Below are positions 8,231 to 17,491 of a stretch of DNA of 32,251 bases, one piece after another. Source of the stretch: an uncultured Pseudomonadota bacterium. Its GTDB lineage: Bacteria; Pseudomonadota; Alphaproteobacteria; RF32; CAG-239. The notes under the pieces are model-generated. The model was not told the DNA's origin. It was given only the letters and a program-made list of their open reading frames with translations, and did not search any database. Every line of letters begins with the position of its first letter. Position 1 is the stretch's first letter. Both the position numbers and the translations under genes were made by a program. The stretch is from NCBI GenBank assembly GCA_949295935.1, contig CASFMW010000010.1:1-32251 (forward strand), read 5' to 3'.

Positions 8231-9715
8231 ATGGCTATCACGCCTAAATTAGAAATAAAACAATCGCAGTCACTCTTGATGACGCCGCAGCTGAAACAGG
8301 CCATAAACCTGTTACAGATGTCTAATCTTGAGCTCAGTAGCGTGATAGAACAAGAACTCGCCTCCAATCCCTTACTTGAAAGAGAAGAAGACTTTCTTGC
8401 CCAAGATAACACCAAAGAACAAACCATAGATGATTACGATTCGCCCCCCGAAATAACGGATGAAACATCACCTGACATTGACATAGACAACACTTTTGAT
8501 GACTCAGGTTCTGACCGTGAAGGCTATGAAATCACAAACGACTATGATTGGCAAGACTACGCCAAAAGCAAAGACAGAAGAAATTCCACCGAAGAAGATT
8601 ACGACTTTTTTGAGCAAAAATTATCATCACCCAAAACCTTGTTCCAACACTTGAGTGAACAAATAGAAATCACTTTTTCATCCCCCAAAGAAAAATTAAT
8701 CGCTTTCCGCTTGATGAACTTTCTTGATGAAAGTGGCTATTTCAGAGGCGATACAAAAAAAATCGCAGCCATTCTGCATACCCAAGAAAACAACATAAAA
8801 CAAGTTCTTGAAAAATTAAAAGAACTGGAGCCCTCCGGAATTTTTGCCGAAAACCTGAGCGAATGCCTTGCCTTGCAACTCAAAGATAAAGACCGACTTG
8901 ATATCAAAATGCAAGAGCTCTTGCAAAACCTCGACTTGCTCGCTAAAAGAGAATATAAACAGCTGCAAAAAAAACTAAACATTAGTGACGAAGACTTAAA
9001 AGAAATGATTGCCGATATCAAATCGACCAATCCCAAACCGGCTTTAGAATACGATACCCAAACAGTCGACTACATCATTCCCGATGTTTTTGTGCGCCGG
9101 AACAAATACGGAGAATTCATCGTCGAACTTAACAGCCGCTCGCTGCCACGTATCTTGATTGACCAGCGTTATTATAAAGAAATAAAAACCCTGAGCGAAA
9201 AAAATAAAGAAGCCAAAAGATATATCAAAAATCAAAGCAGCAGTGCAAACTTCTTAATCCGCGCCCTCCATCAGCGCGCCGACACGATTCTCCGCATTAG
9301 CGAAGAAATCGTAAAATCACAACGAGACTTCTTTGAAAAAGGCATTGAAGGACTAAAACCCATGGCCTTAAAAGACATCGCAGATGCCGTTGAACTGCAC
9401 GAAAGTACGGTCAGCCGTGCCACGGTTAATAAATATATGCACACCCCACTCGGCATTTTTGAGTTAAAATACTTTTTCTCAGCCGCCGCCGGCAGTTATA
9501 GTGGAGATGAAAATCAGTCGACAACCGCCATCAAACACAAAATCAAACAAATGATAGAAAACGAAGACCCCAAAAAAGTCTTGTCTGATGATAAAATATC
9601 CGAGCTTTTGGCCCGAGAAGGCCTAAAAGTTGCCCGCAGAACCGTTGCAAAATACCGCGAAAGCATGAAAATAGCCCCATCCTCAGAGCGCAAACGCGAA
9701 AAACGAAAAATATAA
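8231..9715 (+). CDS. rpoN: RNA polymerase sigma-54 factor
   Basis: A 494-residue alternative sigma factor that reads -24/-12 promoters and needs an AAA+ activator. The N-terminal Gln/Leu-rich activator-response region (10-50) contains QSQSLLMTPQLKQAINLLQM. An acidic linker, a core-binding region, a helix-turn-helix and the RpoN box ARRTVAKYRE (468-477) follow in the usual order. The Shine-Dalgarno AGGGGAG is at 8214-8220. The neighbourhood (lptB upstream, hpf and ptsN downstream) is the classic proteobacterial rpoN context. No enhancer-binding activator lies in the window. Confidence 0.98.
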   Translation: MAITPKLEIKQSQSLLMTPQLKQAINLLQMSNLELSSVIEQELASNPLLEREEDFLAQDNTKEQTIDDYDSPPEITDETSPDIDIDNTFDDSGSDREGYEITNDYDWQDYAKSKDRRNSTEEDYDFFEQKLSSPKTLFQHLSEQIEITFSSPKEKLIAFRLMNFLDESGYFRGDTKKIAAILHTQENNIKQVLEKLKELEPSGIFAENLSECLALQLKDKDRLDIKMQELLQNLDLLAKREYKQLQKKLNISDEDLKEMIADIKSTNPKPALEYDTQTVDYIIPDVFVRRNKYGEFIVELNSRSLPRILIDQRYYKEIKTLSEKNKEAKRYIKNQSSSANFLIRALHQRADTILRISEEIVKSQRDFFEKGIEGLKPMALKDIADAVELHESTVSRATVNKYMHTPLGIFELKYFFSAAAGSYSGDENQSTTAIKHKIKQMIENEDPKKVLSDDKISELLAREGLKVARRTVAKYRESMKIAPSSERKREKRKI

Positions 9716-9728
9716 AACAAAAATAAGC

Positions 9729-9757
9729 TTGCTATTTTCAGAAAAATGAGATAGATT
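9729..9757 (+). promoter_or_regulatory. Candidate hpf promoter
   Basis: TTGCTA (9729-9734) and TAGATT (9752-9757) are 17 bases apart, upstream of hpf. A single GATTC overlaps the -10. It could let hpf be expressed separately from rpoN. Confidence 0.5.
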
Positions 9758-9808
9758 CGGAACACTAAAATAAGAAAGATTTTTATTAATTAATGTAAGG
9801 AAAAAAAC

Positions 9809-10378
9809 ATGCAAATTTCATTAACAGGAAAACAAGTAGACATTGGTGACAGACTGCGCAAACATGTTGAAGAAGGAATTCTGAATTCCGTCAACAAATA
9901 CTTTCCGGCACCGATAAGCTGCACGGTCGCTTTTTCAAAAGAAGGCGAAGAGTTCTTAGCAGAAGTTACCGTACACCCTGCGAAAAATATTGTATTAAAA
10001 GGTTCAAGCGAAGCCTGTGCCGATCCTTACTCCGCGTTTGATTCGGCCAACCAGCACATTGCCACCCGCCTGCGTCGCCACAAAAACAAATTAAATGACC
10101 ACAAAGGCAAAGCCGGCTTGGAAGAAGCCGAGATTGCACATCAGGCAATTTTCCCGCTGATTGAAAAAGACGAAGAGCTCGACATTAACGAAGATGCTCC
10201 TTTGACCATTGCAGAAACAGAAGCAAATATTCCTGTCTGCACGGTTAGCGAAGCCGTTATGAGAATGGACTTGGCTGATGAATGCGCCATTTTGTTCAAA
10301 AACAGCGCTAATAACCACATCAGCATGGTTTATCGCCGCAAAGACGGCAATATCGGCTGGGTTGAGCCCAAAGCATAA
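9809..10378 (+). CDS. hpf: Ribosome hibernation promoting factor, long form
   Basis: A 189-residue protein. The N-terminal S30AE/RaiA-like domain (about 1-105) binds the 30S decoding site, and a C-terminal domain (about 137-189, ending MVYRRKDGNIGWVEP) dimerises ribosomes in long HPFs. Such proteins make inactive 100S ribosomes in starvation. The long form is usual in alphaproteobacteria, whereas E. coli has a short one. AAGGA precedes the ATG, and a candidate promoter lies in the 93-base gap after rpoN. ptsN follows after 17 bases. Confidence 0.95.
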   Translation: MQISLTGKQVDIGDRLRKHVEEGILNSVNKYFPAPISCTVAFSKEGEEFLAEVTVHPAKNIVLKGSSEACADPYSAFDSANQHIATRLRRHKNKLNDHKGKAGLEEAEIAHQAIFPLIEKDEELDINEDAPLTIAETEANIPVCTVSEAVMRMDLADECAILFKNSANNHISMVYRRKDGNIGWVEPKA

Positions 10379-10395
10379 GGCGAAGGGTTCATAAA

Positions 10396-10839
10396 ATGAA
10401 AATCGCTAATATTATAGATCCCCAAAGCATTTATCTGAACGTCAAAGCCGGAAGCAAGCGCCAACTTCTACAAGATTTGGCCCAAAAAGCTTCCGAATTA
10501 TGCGGCATTGATGACCGTACGATTTTTGACGCTCTGCTTGAACGTGAAAACTTAGGGACAACCGGATTTGGCGGCAGCACGGCTCTTCCCCATGCCCGCT
10601 TAGAAAATCTTGATAAGATTCACGGCATTTTCATGAGACTTTCATCTCCGATGAATTATGAAGCTATTGATAACAAGCCGATAGACTTGGTTTTCATGCT
10701 TTTGTCACCGGATTCGAGTGGTGCCGACCACTTAACCGCTTTGGCACAAATCTCTCGCCTGTTAAAAGATGAAAACAGCTGCGAAAAATTGCGCCATGCA
10801 AAAAGCGAAGATGAAGTTTATGCTTTGCTAAATGAATAA
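10396..10839 (+). CDS. ptsN: Nitrogen-PTS enzyme IIA (EIIA-Ntr)
   Basis: A 147-residue regulatory phosphoprotein of the PTS-Ntr pathway, which links nitrogen/carbon status and potassium homeostasis to regulation rather than sugar uptake. The phosphorylated histidine is His66 in STALPHARLE. The spacing from rpoN and hpf is conserved across proteobacteria. The genes for enzyme I-Ntr and NPr, and rapZ or hprK, are not nearby. A strong terminator closes the operon about 17 bases after the stop. Confidence 0.96.
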   Translation: MKIANIIDPQSIYLNVKAGSKRQLLQDLAQKASELCGIDDRTIFDALLERENLGTTGFGGSTALPHARLENLDKIHGIFMRLSSPMNYEAIDNKPIDLVFMLLSPDSSGADHLTALAQISRLLKDENSCEKLRHAKSEDEVYALLNE

Positions 10840-10856
10840 AAATCATAAAAATAACA

Positions 10857-10903
10857 AAAATCCCCTTTGAAAAAATTTTTTTCAAAGGGGATTTTCTTTT
10901 TTC
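10857..10903. terminator. Strong bidirectional terminator after ptsN
   Basis: A 19-base perfect arm (10857-10875: AAAATCCCCTTTGAAAAAA) pairs with its complement at 10877-10895, and T-rich sequence follows. It separates the lpt-rpoN-ptsN operon from mraY. Confidence 0.92.
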
Positions 10904-10966
10904 CTCCACTTTCTGGGGTACAGATCAAAATTTGAGGGGATTTTTGTTTGTAATCTTAATCTTTAT

Positions 10967-10995
10967 TTTAGATATTTTCGCTAAGGTGATACTAT
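10967..10995 (+). promoter_or_regulatory. Candidate mraY (division cluster) promoter
   Basis: TTTAGA (10967-10972) and TACTAT (10990-10995) have 17-base spacing, 33 bases before the mraY start and after the ptsN terminator. The -35 is weak. Confidence 0.45.
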
Positions 10996-11027
10996 TCAAA
11001 TTCATGCTTAAGAACTAAGGAATAATC

Positions 11028-12080
11028 ATGCTTGAAAATATAATCGATTCGATAGGTTTCAGAGCCTTATTTGCATTTTTCACAGCCCTAATTTTGGGCC
11101 TGTCATTTGGCTCAAAATTCATTACTTTTGCCAAACAGCATCAAGGCAAAGGCCAACCAATAAGAGAAGACGGCCCCAAGAGCCACCTTGAAACAAAAAA
11201 AGGTACTCCGACCATGGGTGGGGTACTAATAATCGGAAGCTCTTTGGTATCGATTCTTTTGTGGTGCTCATTAACCAACGCTTTTGTCTTAAGTGCTTTG
11301 TTCATCTATCTGATTTATGGCTTAATCGGCTTTGCTGATGACTATATCAAAGTCAGCAAAAACAGTTCCTTAGCCATCACCGGTCCACATCGCCTGATGA
11401 TGGAATTCGGCGCCTCGATTCTCGCCATTGGATTAATCAGCTATGCAACCGCAACTGAAACACGTTTTGCTCTGGACATTCCTTATTTTCAAAACCTTGC
11501 ACTTAACTTATGCTGGTTTTACATTCCTTTTGCCATGTTTGTTATCGTCGGCACTGCCAACTCCGTAAACTTAAGCGACGGACTTGATGGATTGGCTGGC
11601 GGATTATGCACTATTACCTTTTTCGCTTTCATGCTGATTGCTTATGCCTGCGGAACAGATTTCAGTACTTATGTCAATGTCACCCCAATAGCCGGCAGCG
11701 GAGAAATTGCCGTGCTCTGTGCGGCTGTTATCGGCGGCTGCATCAGCTTTTTATGGTTTAATGCTCCTCCGGCCAAAATCTTTATGGGAGACACGGGTTC
11801 TTTGGCTTTGGGCGGCCTGCTCGGAACAGTAGCAGTCATAACCAAACACGAAATCATACTGGCAATTATCGGCGGAATTTTTGTAATAGAAGCCTTATCT
11901 GATATCATTCAGGTTTTCTGGTACAAAAGAACCAAACGCCGCGTATTTTTGATGGCCCCGATTCACCATCACTTTGAACAACTCGGCTGGAAAGAAACAA
12001 CCGTTGTCTTGCGCTTTTGGATAACAGGATTTTTATTGGCAATTATCGGCCTTCTGTCCCTGTGCAAAATAGGAGAATAA
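11028..12080 (+). CDS. mraY: Phospho-N-acetylmuramoyl-pentapeptide transferase
   Basis: A 350-residue polytopic inner-membrane enzyme that transfers phospho-MurNAc-pentapeptide onto undecaprenyl phosphate, giving lipid I. Catalytic landmarks are Asp104-Asp105 in ADDYIK, the NLSDGLDGLAGG loop, GDTGSLALGG, and the MAPIHHHFE histidine loop. AAGGA precedes the ATG. It is the first gene of the division cluster here. In most proteobacteria murE and murF precede it and murD follows; none of them is present. Confidence 0.98.
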   Translation: MLENIIDSIGFRALFAFFTALILGLSFGSKFITFAKQHQGKGQPIREDGPKSHLETKKGTPTMGGVLIIGSSLVSILLWCSLTNAFVLSALFIYLIYGLIGFADDYIKVSKNSSLAITGPHRLMMEFGASILAIGLISYATATETRFALDIPYFQNLALNLCWFYIPFAMFVIVGTANSVNLSDGLDGLAGGLCTITFFAFMLIAYACGTDFSTYVNVTPIAGSGEIAVLCAAVIGGCISFLWFNAPPAKIFMGDTGSLALGGLLGTVAVITKHEIILAIIGGIFVIEALSDIIQVFWYKRTKRRVFLMAPIHHHFEQLGWKETTVVLRFWITGFLLAIIGLLSLCKIGE

Positions 12081-12084
12081 AAGC

Positions 12085-13221
12085 GTGATAAAATTTTCTC
12101 GCAATAGCCGAAGCCTAATAAGCAAATGGTGGTGGACCGTAGACAAGGTTTTACTGTCTCTCGTTACGGTACTCATCATCTTTGGCATATTTCTAAACTT
12201 CTCAGCCAGTCCCTCTGTTGCCAACCGCATTGGAGCCAATACTTTTCACTTTATCAAACGCCAACTGGTCTTTATACCGATTGCTTATGGCTTAATGGTT
12301 CTGATATCCATGCAAAATCTAAAGACCATCAGACGCTTGTCAATTATTGGCTTTGTCGTAGTCATATGCCTAATGATTGCCACACTGTTTTGTGGTGAAG
12401 CCACCAAAGGCGCCTCCCGCTGGATAAGAATAATGGGAATTTCTCTCCAACCATCAGAATTCATTAAACCCCTGTTTGCAGTTGTTGCCGCATGGCTTTT
12501 TGAAGGCCAAAAACGCCACAACGACTTCCCCGGAGATGTGTTATCCTTTGGCCTTTATTGCTTAACCATATGCCTTCTGGCGCTCCAACCGGATGTCGGA
12601 ATGTCAATTGTAGTAACTGCAATATGGGGCTTTCAGTTATTTTTAAGCGGCTTGTCCTTAACCTTTGTTGCAATTTTTGGCGCTGCCGGTGTCGTGCTTT
12701 TAGTACTGGCCTATTTTACCTTTGACCACGTACACAATCGTGTCGAACAATTTTTAGCTTCCGGTGGAGAACTCAGCTATCAGGTCAGAAAATCACTTGA
12801 AGCCTTTGGCAACGGACATATTTTCGGCCGTGGCCCTGGAGAAGGCGTCGTCAAATCAAACATTCCGGATGCGCACACAGACTTCATTTTTGCCGTTGCC
12901 GGAGAAGAATTCGGGCTATTTTTGTGCTTGATAATTGTCGGCATCTACGCGGCCATCGTAATTCGCGCCATGAGCCTATCACTCAAAGACAGCAATCTAT
13001 TCATCATACTCTCGGCTGCAGGCTTGTCGGCCTCATTCGGATTACAAGCAATTATAAACATGGCCTCAACCCTGCACCTCATGCCCACTAAAGGCATGAC
13101 GCTTCCATTCATATCCTATGGAGGCTCATCATTACTGGCAACTGCACTTGGAATGGGAATGCTACTAGCTATAACACGCAAAAACGTAAATGCGGAGGAC
13201 AAAGATGAATCAGAAGACTGA
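12085..13221 (+). CDS. ftsW: Septal peptidoglycan glycosyltransferase FtsW
   Basis: A 378-residue SEDS-family membrane protein that polymerises lipid II at the septum with its partner FtsI. It has many TM helices, a KGASRWI loop (108-114) and the hallmark loop IPDAHTDFIF, whose Asp266 corresponds to the essential SEDS acidic residue. GTG is the start, nine bases after AGGAG at the end of mraY. Only four bases separate it from mraY, where murD normally lies. FtsI is not in the window. Confidence 0.96.
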   Translation: MIKFSRNSRSLISKWWWTVDKVLLSLVTVLIIFGIFLNFSASPSVANRIGANTFHFIKRQLVFIPIAYGLMVLISMQNLKTIRRLSIIGFVVVICLMIATLFCGEATKGASRWIRIMGISLQPSEFIKPLFAVVAAWLFEGQKRHNDFPGDVLSFGLYCLTICLLALQPDVGMSIVVTAIWGFQLFLSGLSLTFVAIFGAAGVVLLVLAYFTFDHVHNRVEQFLASGGELSYQVRKSLEAFGNGHIFGRGPGEGVVKSNIPDAHTDFIFAVAGEEFGLFLCLIIVGIYAAIVIRAMSLSLKDSNLFIILSAAGLSASFGLQAIINMASTLHLMPTKGMTLPFISYGGSSLLATALGMGMLLAITRKNVNAEDKDESED

Positions 13222-14326
13222 AGATAAAGGTTTAATCATACTAACCGCCGGCGGCACAGGAGGTCATGTTTATCCAGCCGAAGCTTTGGCAGAAGAATTA
13301 AGCAAACGCGGCTATCGCTTGGTACTGGTCACAGATTCCCGTGGCCAAAACAACTATCATGGCAAACTTGGAGAAATGCCGAATTATGCAGTTTTATCCG
13401 GAGCTCTGGTCGGAAAGTCTTATCTGTTCAAATTAAAAAGTTTGTTCAAACTTGCCTTGGGAACTTTGCAAGCCTGCATTGTGCTGATAAAAGAAAAACC
13501 GCTCTGCGTCGTTGGCTTTGGCGGCTATGCCTCCTTTCCTTGTGCTCTGGCCGCAATTCTTCTGAAAAAAAAGCTCGTCATTCATGAACAAAATTCAGTC
13601 ATGAGCCGCACTAATCGCTTCTTAAGCAAATACGCCACTTTTGTCGCCCAAAGCTTCAATAAGGTTAAATATGCTCCATCTCAGGTCAAAAACATTGTAA
13701 CCGGCATGCCGATAAGAAAAAACATTGCCGCTTTGCACAATAAAACCTACTCTGTTTCTAATGATAAATTTCAGCTATTAGTTTTAGGCGGCAGCCAAGG
13801 CGCAAAAATTTTCGGCAGTATTTTACCTTCCGCATTAAGCTCTCTACCGATTGAAAAAAGAAAACGACTAAAAGTCTATCAGCAATGCCGCAAAGAAGAT
13901 ATTGACGCCCTAAAAAAAGACTATAAAGAAAGCGACATAGACATCACAATTTCACACTTTTTTGAAAACATGGCAGACTTATATGCCAATAGCCATCTGA
14001 TTATATCCAGAGCAGGAGCATCTTCCGTCAGTGAGATTGCCGCCGCTGGGATACCATCAATTTTAATCCCCCTTCCAACTGCCGCAGATGACCACCAAAG
14101 TGGAAACGCTGCCGAACTCGGAAAAGGAAACGCCGCCATCGTCATAAAACAAACAGACTTCACATCTCTTTGGCTAAAAGACAAATTAAATGATTTAATG
14201 GACAATCCTCAAGAGCTGGAAGCAATGTCACAAGCAGCCAAACAAATAGCCATCACCAACGCTGCCGAACGCCTTGCCAATGCGATTGAAAAAGAAGTCA
14301 TTGAGCAGGAGCCGCACAATGTTTAA
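13205..14326 (+). CDS. murG: UDP-GlcNAc:lipid I GlcNAc transferase
   Basis: A 373-residue GT-B fold enzyme at the cytoplasmic face of the membrane that converts lipid I to lipid II. It carries GGTGGH (16-21), GFGGYASFP, HEQNSVMSRTNR, LVLGGSQGA and RAGASSVSEI. The ATG at 13205 sits six bases after GGAGG and matches the family start; the frame is open five codons further upstream. It overlaps ftsW by 17 bases and murB by 8, so the run is tightly coupled. The usual murC between murG and murB is absent. Confidence 0.97.
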   Translation: MNQKTEDKGLIILTAGGTGGHVYPAEALAEELSKRGYRLVLVTDSRGQNNYHGKLGEMPNYAVLSGALVGKSYLFKLKSLFKLALGTLQACIVLIKEKPLCVVGFGGYASFPCALAAILLKKKLVIHEQNSVMSRTNRFLSKYATFVAQSFNKVKYAPSQVKNIVTGMPIRKNIAALHNKTYSVSNDKFQLLVLGGSQGAKIFGSILPSALSSLPIEKRKRLKVYQQCRKEDIDALKKDYKESDIDITISHFFENMADLYANSHLIISRAGASSVSEIAAAGIPSILIPLPTAADDHQSGNAAELGKGNAAIVIKQTDFTSLWLKDKLNDLMDNPQELEAMSQAAKQIAITNAAERLANAIEKEVIEQEPHNV

Positions 14327-15248
14327 CCTGTTCAAAGAAAAATCACCGATTTTAGATATTTTGCCCCCTGTTCGAGGCAAATATAAAGAAAACGAACCGA
14401 TGAAAAAACACACTTGGTTTGCTGTCGGTGGCCCTGCAGAAATAATGTACCTACCAGCCGACAAAGAAGACTTGAGTTTTTTCATGGCCAACCGCCCGCG
14501 TAGCCTACCGTTATGCGTCATCGGAGGCGGCTCAAACCTACTCGTACGCGACGGAGGCATCCCCGGCATTGTCATCAAACTGGATTCTCCTGCCTTTAGA
14601 AAATATAAAAAAGAAGGAGATAAATTAACCTGTGGCGCCGGCCTCAGAAACATTGACCTTGTTTCAATATTACTCAAAGAAGAATGCGGCGGACTGGAGT
14701 TTTTAACCACCATCCCCGGAGCAATCGGCGGCTCAATAAAAACCAACGCCGGTTGTTACGGAAGCGAGGTAAAAGACGTTATTATCAGTGCCGAAGTAAT
14801 TAACGATATCGGTGAAATAAAAGAGATTCCAGTTGAAGACTTGCAACTTTCATACCGCAGCAGCTTTTTCCCTGAGGATTGGATAATTACCGCCATAACT
14901 TTTCAAACTCACCCCGAAAAGCCGCAAACCATTCTCGAAAAAATAAACGAGATGAAAAGCAAACGCCAAAAAAGTCAGCCACATAATGTAAAAACTGCCG
15001 GCTCTACCTTTAAAAATCCCGAAGGACTAAAAGCTTGGGAATTAATCAAAAAATCAGGCTGCACAGATTTAAGCATCGGCGGAGCCAAAGTCTCTGAAAA
15101 ACATTGCAATTTTTTGGTAAACACCGGCAATGCCACAGCCAAAGACATTGAAGACCTTGGAGAAGAAATCATCAAACGCGTCAAAGCAGAAACAGCCATC
15201 ACACTGGAATGGGAAGTCAAAAAAATAGGGATTAATAAAGAAGCATAA
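14319..15248 (+). CDS. murB: UDP-N-acetylenolpyruvoylglucosamine reductase
   Basis: A 309-residue FAD enzyme that reduces UDP-GlcNAc-enolpyruvate to UDP-MurNAc. FAD-binding motifs are GGGSNLLVRDGG (69-80) and PGAIGGSIKTNAGCYG; the AGSTFKNP segment contains the catalytic serine of the family. The length suits a type II MurB. The start at 14319 follows AGGAG (14307-14311) and overlaps the murG end; an earlier in-frame ATG (14274) would add 15 residues deep inside murG. No ddl follows, unlike many proteobacteria. Confidence 0.96.
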   Translation: MFNLFKEKSPILDILPPVRGKYKENEPMKKHTWFAVGGPAEIMYLPADKEDLSFFMANRPRSLPLCVIGGGSNLLVRDGGIPGIVIKLDSPAFRKYKKEGDKLTCGAGLRNIDLVSILLKEECGGLEFLTTIPGAIGGSIKTNAGCYGSEVKDVIISAEVINDIGEIKEIPVEDLQLSYRSSFFPEDWIITAITFQTHPEKPQTILEKINEMKSKRQKSQPHNVKTAGSTFKNPEGLKAWELIKKSGCTDLSIGGAKVSEKHCNFLVNTGNATAKDIEDLGEEIIKRVKAETAITLEWEVKKIGINKEA

Positions 15249-15252
15249 AAAG

Positions 15253-16134
15253 ATGAACAACGAAGAAGAAAAGACATCTCCTTCCCCGACAGAAGAAAAA
15301 AAAGCACCGGAAAATACCGTCATCACCTTGCCGTGCGAATTTCCCTATCGCTTGATTGGCAATGCGTTGATATTGGGAATAATATTTTTTCTGGCTTCTG
15401 TAACGCTCACCTTAAAAAACGACTTAATCAACAAACAACTGATAAGCTTTCAAGATTCCCTATATGAGTTGAGCAGCCGTCTTGGTTTCACAATAGATGA
15501 TATCATCATTCGTGGCCGTCATCACACCACGGTAGAGGAAATAAACAATGCCATAAACCTCACCCGCAAAGACAACATATTAAAAGCAAATCTAAACGAC
15601 ATTCGCTATCAAATCGAACAACTTCCATGGGTCAAAAATGCCGCCGTCAAAAAAAGCTTTTTCCCAAACATTATTCAAATAGACATTGAAGAGCACAAGG
15701 TCAAAAGCCTCTGGCAATATAACGAAAGATTTCATCCGATAGACGAAGACGGCAATGTTATCGAGGCTGATTATATTCCACCTAAAGAAATTTTGTTAAT
15801 CGTTGGAGCCGGAGCCCCTGAAAACATCAACACCTTGCTAAACATAATCCACAACGATTCGGAAATATTCAAACGAGTTAAAGCCGCAAATTATATTTCT
15901 GAACGCCGCTGGAACATAATCTTAGACGATATAGAACACGGCATCACCATCATGCTTCCGGAAAAAGATGTCGAACAAGCTTGGAAAAAATTAGTAAAAA
16001 TAAATGCTGAAAAAAACATTCTTAAACGTAAATTAACCAAAATCGATTTAAGATTACCCAAGAAAGTTACCGTCACAATAGAAAAGACAAGCAAGGCGCG
16101 CAAAAAAGCGGCCGCCAAAGAACGAAAGTTATAA
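15253..16134 (+). CDS. ftsQ: Cell division protein FtsQ
   Basis: A 293-residue bitopic protein. It has a Glu/Pro-rich cytoplasmic N-terminus, one TM helix at about 34-54, a POTRA domain from about 79 (FTIDDIIIRGRHHTT), the FtsQ beta domain, and a Lys/Arg-rich tail. It scaffolds FtsB and FtsL in the divisome. Only four bases separate it from murB and the Shine-Dalgarno is poor, which suggests coupling. The assignment rests on topology, the POTRA region and the place before ftsA. Confidence 0.93.
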   Translation: MNNEEEKTSPSPTEEKKAPENTVITLPCEFPYRLIGNALILGIIFFLASVTLTLKNDLINKQLISFQDSLYELSSRLGFTIDDIIIRGRHHTTVEEINNAINLTRKDNILKANLNDIRYQIEQLPWVKNAAVKKSFFPNIIQIDIEEHKVKSLWQYNERFHPIDEDGNVIEADYIPPKEILLIVGAGAPENINTLLNIIHNDSEIFKRVKAANYISERRWNIILDDIEHGITIMLPEKDVEQAWKKLVKINAEKNILKRKLTKIDLRLPKKVTVTIEKTSKARKKAAAKERKL

Positions 16135-16146
16135 GAGGGGAAAGAA

Positions 16147-17400
16147 GTGAATCATTCATTTAACCGACTAACGACTGTAGCCGCCTTAGATATAGGATCG
16201 TCAAAAGTATGCTGCATCATAGCCAAGATAAGCCGAGATAAAAGAATAAACGTAGTCGGTTATGGATACAACGCCTCCAAAGGAATCAAAAACGGCGTTA
16301 TTACAGACCTAAATCAAGCCACACTCGCCGTCTGCAATGCTGTAGAAACGGCCGAACAAATGGCCAACGAAAGAATAGACCGCGTCATCATAAACGTATC
16401 AGGAGACAAAATAAAAAGCACCATAAAAAGTGCGTCTATTTCAATTAACAAAAACCGCCCGATAAATGAAAATGACATAAACAAAGTCATAGAAAAAGGC
16501 ATTCATAAAATAAATGTTGAAGGTCATGAGCTTATCCATTGCCTGCCGATGGGATACCATTGCGACGGCGGAGAAGAAATAAAAGATCCTAGAAACATCT
16601 ACGGCTCAGAACTCTCCGTTGATATTTTGCTAGGACTAATACCGGACATCATGTTCCGCAACGAACAAACCATAATCGAAAACGCCCATCTTGAAATTGC
16701 AGAAAAAGCTTTCTCAGCTTACGCTTCCGGACTTTCTTGTTTGGTCGAAGACGAAATGGAGCTCGGAGCAACGATTGTTGACATTGGAGGCGGAACCACC
16801 AGCATCTGCAGTTTCAAACATGGACATCCAACATATTTTTCAGCATTGCCTGTCGGCGGTAATAATATCACCAACGACATTGCTTGGGGCTTGACCACCT
16901 CTTTCACTCATGCCGAAAGACTAAAAACATTACATGGCTGCGCTTTCATGACCAGCAAAGACAAAGAAGAAACCATAAATGTTTATCCTGTCGGAGAAGA
17001 AGACGACAGCTCTATCAAGCAAGTTCCTAAAGCTGAACTGATAAGCATTATCACCCCGCGTGTAGAAGAAATGTTTGAACTTGTAAACCGCAAGCTTGAT
17101 GAACACGGTTTAAGCGGCAGTACCAGCCATCGTGTTGTATTAACAGGAGGCTGCGCCAACTTATCCGGAATCAGAGACGTCGCTGCCATGGTTTTGGATA
17201 AACAGGTTCGTTTAGGCAAACCGCGCAACATTTTAACCATACCGGAAAACCTTTATAATCCGTCATTTTCAACCGCAGTCGGACTTCTGCTTTTTGCGCT
17301 GAATTACACTGAAAAGAAACCCGGAAAAATCATAAATAAAGCCTCAAGCGGCAGCAGTGGATTTGGCAAAATCTTTGACTGGATGAAACAAAATTTTTAA
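16147..17400 (+). CDS. ftsA: Cell division protein FtsA
   Basis: A 417-residue actin-like ATPase that tethers FtsZ to the membrane. Phosphate motifs are ALDIGSSKV (13-21) and VDIGGGTT (211-218); the SHS2-type insertion lies between. The C-terminal helix GFGKIFDWMKQNF (405-417) is the amphipathic membrane anchor. GTG is the start, behind a GAGGGG Shine-Dalgarno, 12 bases after ftsQ. Confidence 0.97.
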   Translation: MNHSFNRLTTVAALDIGSSKVCCIIAKISRDKRINVVGYGYNASKGIKNGVITDLNQATLAVCNAVETAEQMANERIDRVIINVSGDKIKSTIKSASISINKNRPINENDINKVIEKGIHKINVEGHELIHCLPMGYHCDGGEEIKDPRNIYGSELSVDILLGLIPDIMFRNEQTIIENAHLEIAEKAFSAYASGLSCLVEDEMELGATIVDIGGGTTSICSFKHGHPTYFSALPVGGNNITNDIAWGLTTSFTHAERLKTLHGCAFMTSKDKEETINVYPVGEEDDSSIKQVPKAELISIITPRVEEMFELVNRKLDEHGLSGSTSHRVVLTGGCANLSGIRDVAAMVLDKQVRLGKPRNILTIPENLYNPSFSTAVGLLLFALNYTEKKPGKIINKASSGSSGFGKIFDWMKQNF

Positions 17401-17444
17401 TCACAAAAATAAAGCTCGCTAACTATTGTTTAATGAATTTTCTC

Positions 17445-17450
17445 TATACT
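17445..17450 (+). promoter_or_regulatory. Possible -10 element before ftsZ
   Basis: TATACT lies 41 bases before the ftsZ start in the 91-base ftsA-ftsZ gap. No good -35 was found at 16-18 bases, so this is weak. Confidence 0.3.
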
Positions 17451-17491
17451 GAACCCAACGAGAAAAATAAAACATTGGAGAAAGAAGAAGA

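Noticed and set aside
9966..10326. Minus-strand open frames within hpf
   Set aside because: hpf is complete and well supported on the plus strand, and the antisense frames lack start signals.
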